Assembly: GCA_016290695.1 (NCBI GenBank)
Contig: JAEEUX010000187.1
Coordinates: 1-5,079 of the forward strand
Length of the DNA: 5,079 nt
Direction of reading: 5' to 3'
From: Oscillospiraceae bacterium
GTDB lineage: Bacteria; Bacillota; Clostridia; Oscillospirales; Oscillospiraceae
The first letter of the stretch is position 1, and each line of letters begins with the position of its first letter. Below the pieces are notes generated by a model. The model saw only the letters and a program-made list of their open reading frames with translations. It had not been told where the DNA came from and made no database searches. Both the position numbers and the translations under genes were made by a program. Shown here in pieces: positions 1 to 4,283 of the stretch.

Positions 1-1155
1 AAACGCAGAGCTGCCGGAGAAGGAAGCATCCGCAAACGCAGCGACGGCCGTTGGGAAGGACGCTACGTTGCTGGGCACGACGAAAACGGAAAGCCCATCC
101 GCAAAAACGTCCTCGGCAAAACGCAGGCGGAGGTAGTTCGTAAACTGAGGGAAGCGCTTGTAAACGTCAAGACCGAAAATGTACCCATATCTCATTCTGA
201 AGAATTTACCCTCGTCGAGTGGCTGAAGCGTTGGGTTGAAGAATACGGTCAGGCGTATCTGAGAGCGTCCTCACTCGTAAATTACACAGGCTTTCTCAAT
301 AACCAGATTAAGAACAACAGCATCGGCACAAAAAAACTCACGGAATTGAGTTCTCATGACTTTCAGATATTCTATAATAAGATGAGCAAAGACGGCAGAG
401 TGCAGCGAAAGGAATCCGAAAAACAAGCCAAGGGGCTTGCGGCAAAGTCCATCCGCAACATGCACTTCTTCATATCCCATGCTCTCGATCAGGCGGTAAA
501 GGAAAAGCGAATCCCCGAAAACCCCGTGCGCGACTGCATACTTCCGAAAAAGGAACACACGGAGATGAAAACTCTCCCCTTGAAAGACCTCTCCGCCTTC
601 TTCGACGAAGCAAAACGAAGCGGTGTGTTTGAACTATACTACACAGAACTCTCCACCGGACTTCGCCGCGGAGAACTCCTCGGCATACGCTGGACAGACA
701 TTGATTTCGATGCAAGCGCGGTTTATATCCAGCGGAAAATCACACGCCTTAACGGTGAGATAAAGATATCTCCGTTGAAAACCAAAAATGCTTACCGGCA
801 AATACTGCTTCCGGCCAATCTTCTGACGATACTTCGGGAAAAACAAACTCGCGAAAACAGCTTCAGTGAATACGTCTTCTCCTCACCCACAGGCGGGCCG
901 ATGTGCCCGGACAGCATGCTAAAAATGCTTCATCGGGTACTCAAGCGAGCCGGATTAAAGGAAATCCGCTTCCACGACCTTCGCCACACCTTCTCGGTGC
1001 TGGCACTCCAAAACGGCGTTGATGTAAAAACGCTCTCCGGCATCCTCGGGCACTACAGCGCGGGTTTCACGCTTGATACCTACGGACACATAACCACAGC
1101 GATGAAGCAGGACGCGGCAAACAAGGTCGGAAACTTCCTCGCTTCGGCAGTATGA
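1..1155 (+). CDS. Tyrosine site-specific integrase, Tn916/phage type (5' partial)
   Basis: This integrase would catalyse integration and excision of a mobile element through a covalent 3'-phosphotyrosyl intermediate. The frame is open from base 1, so the start lies just upstream; 384 residues are visible and probably only a few are missing. Counting residues from the window edge, 6-50 look like the arm-type DNA-binding domain (GEGSIRKRSDGRWEGRY), about 69-165 the SAM-like core-binding domain, and about 190-375 the catalytic domain. The active-site set is complete: Arg222 in TGLRRGE, Lys260 in the beta-hairpin (LKTKNAYR), His325 and Arg328 in HDLRH, His351 in LGH, and nucleophile Tyr361 in DTYGHI. 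A TTG at 346 opens a shorter frame, but homologous sequence continues upstream of it, so it is not the start. The gene reads toward a tRNA-Arg 3' end about 250 bp away, as expected for an integrase beside its attachment site. The family call is firm; the identity of the element is unknown. Confidence 0.95.
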   Translation, partial: KRRAAGEGSIRKRSDGRWEGRYVAGHDENGKPIRKNVLGKTQAEVVRKLREALVNVKTENVPISHSEEFTLVEWLKRWVEEYGQAYLRASSLVNYTGFLNNQIKNNSIGTKKLTELSSHDFQIFYNKMSKDGRVQRKESEKQAKGLAAKSIRNMHFFISHALDQAVKEKRIPENPVRDCILPKKEHTEMKTLPLKDLSAFFDEAKRSGVFELYYTELSTGLRRGELLGIRWTDIDFDASAVYIQRKITRLNGEIKISPLKTKNAYRQILLPANLLTILREKQTRENSFSEYVFSSPTGGPMCPDSMLKMLHRVLKRAGLKEIRFHDLRHTFSVLALQNGVDVKTLSGILGHYSAGFTLDTYGHITTAMKQDAANKVGNFLASAV

Positions 1156-1166
1156 AAAGGATAAAA

Positions 1167-1203
1167 CAGGGCGGGCGATTGCAATTGCAATACGCCTGCC
1201 CTG
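1167..1203 (+). terminator. Long GC-rich hairpin after the integrase (possible terminator)
   Basis: An 11-bp stem (1167-1177 with 1193-1203, one G-U pair) encloses a perfect 14-bp palindrome, ATTGCAATTGCAAT, at 1178-1191. The stem can therefore extend further, with a single bulged A at 1192. It begins 11 bases after the integrase stop. The downstream sequence (CTCATATTTT) has only a weak, delayed T-run, so the hairpin is an imperfect intrinsic terminator for the integrase transcript. It could instead protect the 3' end of the mRNA or be a protein-binding site. The rest of the gap up to about 1370 holds no gene I can support. Confidence 0.5.
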
Positions 1204-1370
1204 CTCATATTTTGCGAAACAGTAATCAAAGAAACGTAATCGCATTCCTCGCTTGCCACGGGAGTTTGATGTTAACCATGATAACGCGTCCATTAAGCAG
1301 TTTTACGTTAGTGGGTCACGAAGGGGTCAACCGCCCTTTTTGCCATAAACCGGAAAATACAGCAGATAGC

Positions 1371-1408
1371 AAAAAGTCCCGAAATCTCAACGATTTCGGG
1401 ACTTTTTT
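1371..1408. terminator. Bidirectional intrinsic terminator between integrase and tRNA-Arg
   Basis: A perfect 11-bp stem (1376-1386 with 1392-1402) and a 5-base loop are flanked by six Ts on the plus side (1403-1408) and five As (1371-1375), which read as Ts on the minus strand. It can therefore stop transcription from both sides: the tRNA-Arg transcript coming from the right and any integrase read-through coming from the left. The stem starts only six bases beyond the encoded CCA of the tRNA, and the plus-strand T-run touches the CCA complement. Confidence 0.9.
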
Positions 1409-1484
1409 GGCACGCCGTAAGGGATTCGAACCCCTGACCTTCTGGTCCGTAGCCAGACGCTCTATCCAGCTGAGCTAACGGCGC
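1408..1484 (-). tRNA. tRNA-Arg (anticodon ACG), CCA encoded
   Basis: Read on the minus strand from 1484, the 7-bp acceptor stem GCGCCGT pairs with ACGGCGT (first pair G-U). The D-arm follows, then the anticodon stem TCTGG/CCAGA closing the loop CTACGGA, which gives anticodon ACG. In bacteria the A34 of this tRNA is normally deaminated to inosine to read CGU, CGC and CGA. The T-arm has the standard loop TTCGAAT. The discriminator base is G at 1411 and CCA is genomically encoded at 1410-1408. The body is 74 nt, 77 with CCA. The gene has its own promoter and terminator, and its 3' end faces the integrase, making it a likely attachment target. Confidence 0.97.
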
Positions 1485-1486
1485 AT

Positions 1487-1514
1487 AAGCTGCTTCCGGT
1501 TCCCCGGTCAGCTT
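1487..1514 (-). other. Hairpin in the 5' leader of tRNA-Arg
   Basis: On the minus strand the leader contains AAGCTG and CAGCTT six-base arms (1514-1509 and 1492-1487) enclosing a second stem CCGG/CCGG (1507-1504 and 1499-1496). Together they form a 28-nt stem-loop ending two bases before tRNA nucleotide 1. It lies wholly between the predicted transcription start (about 1512) and the RNase P cleavage site. Its 5' edge overlaps the predicted start by a few bases, so the outermost pairs may not form in the RNA. Its function is not known; it could affect 5' processing of the precursor. Confidence 0.5.
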
Positions 1515-1518
1515 GAAC

Positions 1519-1547
1519 ATAATAGCACACATGGCAGAAAAAATCAA
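1519..1547 (-). promoter_or_regulatory. Sigma-A-type promoter of tRNA-Arg
   Basis: On the minus strand a -35 box TTGATT (1547-1542) and a -10 box TATTAT (1524-1519) are separated by exactly 17 bases, with a TG one base upstream of the -10 (extended -10). Upstream of the -35, about 1552-1580 is very A/T-rich with phased A/T runs, resembling an UP element as expected for a highly expressed stable RNA. The predicted start near 1512 leaves a leader of about 28 nt before the mature tRNA. Confidence 0.85.
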
Positions 1548-1617
1548 GCCTTTTTGCGCCTTATTTTTAATATTTTTATATTCTGCCGTGCAGCATGGCT
1601 TTCGAGGCCGATTATTG

Positions 1618-3498
1618 TCAGATATTCATCGCCGCGTAGAAGCCCTCGCGGACGGCGGAGGTTATGTTGCCCGCGCGGTTATTGCAGTCGCCCACTATGT
1701 AAGTCTCCGCAACCAAACCGCTCAGCGCGTCGATGGTCTGCTGCCTCGGGCGAACGCCGAGCGAGAGGACGACGCTGTCACACGCGAGGGCGGTCTTCGC
1801 CCCGTTTCTCTCCGCGATAACGGCGCTCTTCGTAATCGAAACGAGCTTCATCTCGCCCTCAAACACCACACCCGCCTCTATGGCGAGCCTATGCGCGAGG
1901 CCGACGGGCTTAGTCTCCCGCTCGAGCTTTTCGATGGGCTGCATGTCTATGACCGTGACCTCGTGGCCCTCGCGCGCGAGCAAAATCGCCGTCTCGCTGC
2001 CGGTAAGCCCCGCGCCGACGAGGACGACCCTTTTCCCGACGCTGACCGCACCCTTATCAACGTCAACCGCGAGGCAGACGTTTTTATTCTCAACGCCCTC
2101 GACGCGCGGGATAATCTGCTCGCTGCCGACGGCGATAATGAGCGCATCCGGCGCTTCCGCCTTTATAAGCTCCGGCGTCACCTCCGTATTTAGCCGAACC
2201 TCGATGTTCGTATCCCTCTGCGTCATGCGCACGGACCACTCCGCGTAGGCTCTCACGTCGCCCTTTATCTTGTTCGCGCCCGCGTCTATGAGGCTGCCGC
2301 CGAGGGCGGCGCTCTTTTCGATTATCACGGGCTTATGCCCGCGCTCGGAAAGCCTGCGCGCCGCCTCCATGCCCGCGCAGCCACCGCCGACAATAATGAC
2401 GCGCTTAGGCTTCTCGGCCTTTTCGATTTTATCAAACAGCGGATTTCTCCCGCTCACGGGGTTAACGGTGCAGCGCAGCGGCTTCGGGCAGCCGTGCGGG
2501 TCGTCGCCCGTGCAGACATTGCAGCGGATGCAGGGGCGGATCTCGTCGGCCCTGCCGCTTTTCGCCTTGTTCACATGCTCGGGGTCCGCGATGAAGGGGC
2601 GTATCATGGCAATCACGTCCGCCTTGCCCGCTCTGAGCGCTTCCTCGGCAAGCTCCATGTTGAACGAACCGACGCTCGTCACCGGGATATGCAGCGCGCG
2701 CTTGAACTGCTCGGCGAGGTAAAGGTTCGTCGGGCGCGGCATATAGGTGGGCTGGATGATGTAATTTATCGTGCGGACATCGTACATATTTCCTGCGCTT
2801 ATATGAATGATGTCAATTTTATCCTGTATGTATTTAGCAAACTCTATCGCCTCGTCTACGCCCACCCCCTCGGGCTTGCCGAGAAGCTCATCGCCGCTCA
2901 TGCGCCACTCTATCGCCATTCCGCTGCCGATGCGCTCGCGCACGGCGTCAATGAGCTCGCAGGCGAAGCGGCAGCGGTTCTCCATGCAGTCCGCGCCGTA
3001 TTCGTCCGTGCGCTTATTGAAAAAGGTGGAATAAAACTGCGAGACCGTGTGGCCGTGGCCGCCGTGGAGCATGACCATATCAAAGCCCGCCTTTTTGCAG
3101 CGCTCGGCGCTGTCGGCAAAGGCGTTTATTATGCCCTTCACCTCGTCGCGGCTGAGGTCCGCCGGGAGAAACTCCGCGCGCAGATTCAGCTCTATCGAGG
3201 CGAGCGCGCCGTAACGGTGGATAGCGTCCGCCACCTTAAAAAGCCCGTGCACGACGAAGGGGTCTGCGAGGTTCACGACGTAATGGTTCTCGTCGGCATA
3301 CGCCTGCGTAACGGGGCTGTCCCCCACCGTGACGATGCCCGCGCCGCCCTTCGCCATCGCCGCGGTAAAGGCGACGAACTCGTCCGTGACGAGCCCTTCC
3401 TTCGTACACAAAAAAGGCTCCGCCGGGGAGACCTCAATCCTGTTTTTAGCCGTAAGCGGCCCGATTTTTATAGGCTCAAAAGCCTTGGTAAATTCCAT
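1618..3498 (-). CDS. NADH:flavin oxidoreductase, OYE/2,4-dienoyl-CoA reductase-like (FMN, Fe-S, FAD)
   Basis: This predicted cytosolic reductase (626 aa) passes electrons from NAD(P)H via FAD and an Fe-S cluster to FMN, to reduce a C=C bond in an unknown enone or enoyl substrate. Residues 1-320 form the FMN-binding TIM barrel (IGPLTAKNRI at 12-21; NKRTDEYG at 161-168; phosphate-loop region near VGSFN 276-280). A cysteine cluster C323, C326, C329, C337, C343 follows (RPCIRCNVCTG, LRCTVNP). Then come an FAD Rossmann motif GGGCAG (371-376), an NAD(P) motif GAGLTG (495-500) and a C-terminal FAD motif IVGDC (601-605). The order matches 2,4-dienoyl-CoA reductase, BaiCD/BaiH and enoate reductases, at slightly under their usual 640-670 aa. 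ATG at 3498 is chosen because the family N-terminus begins there, GGAGG lies 11 bases upstream and the promoter lies between it and the farther upstream in-frame starts. Oddities are HGGHGH (145-150), where Tyr or Trp is usual after HG, and ELNLRAEF (103-110), where a His/Asn-Gly-Gly motif is usual. No clear terminator is seen after the stop. The family is sure; the substrate cannot be told. Confidence 0.93.
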   Translation of the reverse strand: MEFTKAFEPIKIGPLTAKNRIEVSPAEPFLCTKEGLVTDEFVAFTAAMAKGGAGIVTVGDSPVTQAYADENHYVVNLADPFVVHGLFKVADAIHRYGALASIELNLRAEFLPADLSRDEVKGIINAFADSAERCKKAGFDMVMLHGGHGHTVSQFYSTFFNKRTDEYGADCMENRCRFACELIDAVRERIGSGMAIEWRMSGDELLGKPEGVGVDEAIEFAKYIQDKIDIIHISAGNMYDVRTINYIIQPTYMPRPTNLYLAEQFKRALHIPVTSVGSFNMELAEEALRAGKADVIAMIRPFIADPEHVNKAKSGRADEIRPCIRCNVCTGDDPHGCPKPLRCTVNPVSGRNPLFDKIEKAEKPKRVIIVGGGCAGMEAARRLSERGHKPVIIEKSAALGGSLIDAGANKIKGDVRAYAEWSVRMTQRDTNIEVRLNTEVTPELIKAEAPDALIIAVGSEQIIPRVEGVENKNVCLAVDVDKGAVSVGKRVVLVGAGLTGSETAILLAREGHEVTVIDMQPIEKLERETKPVGLAHRLAIEAGVVFEGEMKLVSITKSAVIAERNGAKTALACDSVVLSLGVRPRQQTIDALSGLVAETYIVGDCNNRAGNITSAVREGFYAAMNI

Positions 3499-3538
3499 CG
3501 TGACAATTCCCTCCGTGGCAATAAATTTCAATGGTAAA

Positions 3539-3567
3539 ATTATAGCACTATTTGCGGCTTTTGTGAA
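3539..3567 (-). promoter_or_regulatory. Sigma-A-type promoter of the oxidoreductase gene
   Basis: On the minus strand a -35 box TTCACA (3567-3562, five of six consensus bases) and a perfect TATAAT -10 (3544-3539) are 17 bases apart, with an extended -10 TG. Transcription would start near 3532, giving a leader of about 34 nt that contains the GGAGGG ribosome binding site. This placement excludes in-frame starts farther upstream, up to 3618. Confidence 0.85.
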
Positions 3568-3577
3568 TGAGCTGTTT

Positions 3578-3596
3578 TGATTATCACTGAAAATCA
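3578..3596. promoter_or_regulatory. Operator-like inverted repeat upstream of the oxidoreductase promoter
   Basis: TGATTATCA and TGAAAATCA are inverted around a central C (9-1-9, eight of nine positions symmetric). The centre is at about -55 relative to the predicted oxidoreductase start, 10 bases upstream of its -35 box, a position typical of activator sites. The binding protein cannot be named. The TGATTATCA half recalls Fur-type half-sites, but the spacing does not fit a standard Fur box. Confidence 0.4.
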
Positions 3597-3622
3597 TACA
3601 TCCGTAAAACTTATACAAAGCA

Positions 3623-3651
3623 TTGACTGAATTAACATAATATGTTATTCT
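3623..3651 (+). promoter_or_regulatory. Sigma-A-type promoter of the sigma-factor operon
   Basis: A -35 TTGACT (3623-3628) and a -10 TATTCT (3646-3651) are 17 bases apart, with TG one base before the -10. The start would be near 3658, giving a leader of about 70 nt before the GTG at 3729. A perfect inverted repeat fills most of the spacer, which suggests the promoter is controlled by a DNA-binding protein. Confidence 0.6.
3633..3647. promoter_or_regulatory. Perfect 7-1-7 inverted repeat between the -35 and -10 boxes
   Basis: TAACATA and TATGTTA are perfectly inverted around a central A at 3640. The dyad sits in the promoter spacer and overlaps the first two bases of the -10 box. Bound protein would block RNA polymerase, or distort the spacer as MerR-type regulators do. 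No regulator gene lies in the window, so the binding protein is unknown. Confidence 0.5.
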
Positions 3652-3716
3652 GAACTTGCTGATTATACATTTCGCACAAAACTTTTCATATCCGCACTGC
3701 CTATATAGACAAAAAA

Positions 3717-3721
3717 GGAGG
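3717..3721 (+). promoter_or_regulatory. Ribosome binding site that fixes the GTG start of the sigma gene
   Basis: AAAAAAGGAGG ends 7 bases before GTG at 3729, an almost ideal Shine-Dalgarno match and spacing. There is no in-frame ATG nearby that would give the full sigma2 region, so the GTG start is well supported. Confidence 0.85.
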
Positions 3722-3728
3722 CGAGCGC

Positions 3729-4232
3729 GTGGAACTGGATAAAGAGCAGAACGAGCTTTTGGCGCGGCTCTTCCGCGAAATGCACAAGCCGCTGTATATA
3801 TACGCGCTCAGCGCGCTGGGCGACGGGCGTTTCGCGGAGGAAGCCGTGCAGGACACGTTTCGTACTGCCTGCATAAAAATCGACAGCCTTTCCTCAAGCA
3901 AAAACAAAGAGGGCTGGCTTTTCATCACGCTTAAACACACAGTCAGCAACATAAGGCGCAGTCAGGCCAGTCTCAGCCGAGATTTAGTCGCCTCGCTTTC
4001 TCTTGCCGAGGACAAGCTTGTACGCGCTGAAAGCGATGCATTTTTTGAAATAGAATACTCCGACCTTATCCCCGCAGAGGATTTTCAGCTTCTCAAAATG
4101 ATAGTGCTGAACAAATACACCATTCTCGAAGCGGCAAACGAGCTCGGGATATCGGTGGAAGCCTGCAAAAAGCGCGTTCAGCGGGCAAAAAAGAAGCTGA
4201 GAAAAATTATTGAAGAAAATAATTTACTTTAA
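3729..4232 (+). CDS. RNA polymerase sigma factor, sigma-70 family, ECF-like
   Basis: This 167-residue alternative sigma factor should direct RNA polymerase to a small set of promoters. Residues about 11-77 are sigma region 2 (FREMHKPLYIYALSAL; AEEAVQDTF at 36-44, the core-binding helix; GWLFITLKHTVSNIRR at 62-77, the -10 recognition helix). A polar linker follows. Residues about 113-160 are region 4, with a helix-turn-helix (LEAANELGISVEACKKRV) for -35 recognition and a basic end (QRAKKKLRK). Regions 1 and 3 are absent, as is normal for ECF factors. Translation starts at GTG with a strong ribosome binding site; the TAA stop is 51 bases before the next gene, which is probably co-transcribed and encodes a membrane partner. 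The family is clear, but the ECF group and the signal are not. Confidence 0.93.
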   Translation: MELDKEQNELLARLFREMHKPLYIYALSALGDGRFAEEAVQDTFRTACIKIDSLSSSKNKEGWLFITLKHTVSNIRRSQASLSRDLVASLSLAEDKLVRAESDAFFEIEYSDLIPAEDFQLLKMIVLNKYTILEAANELGISVEACKKRVQRAKKKLRKIIEENNLL

Positions 4233-4283
4233 TGTCCCCAAACACGGCTTTGAAAACATATATATAGTGAAAGGGGTATTGAG

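Noticed and set aside
1271..1285. GTTA-N7-TAAC imperfect palindrome
   Set aside because: Only four bases per arm are symmetric, which is expected by chance in this length.
1321..1341. AAGGG/CCCTT hairpin followed by Ts as an integrase terminator
   Set aside because: A 5-bp stem with an 8-base loop and a run of only five Ts, partly used by the stem, is too weak; a much stronger terminator follows at 1371-1408.
1152..1478. Plus-strand open frame of 108 codons after the integrase
   Set aside because: Its C-terminal part (GFEPLTFWSVARRSIQLS) is the well-known false translation of a tRNA complement; it crosses the terminator and tRNA and has no ribosome binding site.
1308..1547. Minus-strand 79-codon frame containing APLAQLDRASGYGPEGQGFESL
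   Set aside because: It is the sense-strand false translation of tRNA-Arg, running through its leader and terminator.
1560..1617. Terminator downstream of the oxidoreductase
   Set aside because: Only 3-4 bp stems can be drawn and no T-run follows on the minus strand. The A/T-rich stretch is better explained as an upstream element of the tRNA promoter.
1513..2248. Plus-strand frames of 171 and 226 codons
   Set aside because: They lie antisense to the oxidoreductase 3' half, are low-complexity Arg/Ala/Asp-rich, and arise from its high third-position GC; they match no family I recognise.
2335..3537. Plus-strand 400-codon frame
   Set aside because: It is antisense to the oxidoreductase, whose domains are all clear on the other strand; it has no ribosome binding site or promoter and its composition is typical of a shadow frame.
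3499..3618. N-terminal extension of the oxidoreductase to an upstream start
   Set aside because: The extension would start upstream of the strong promoter at 3539-3567 and adds residues unlike the family N-terminus; ATG 3498 has its own ribosome binding site.
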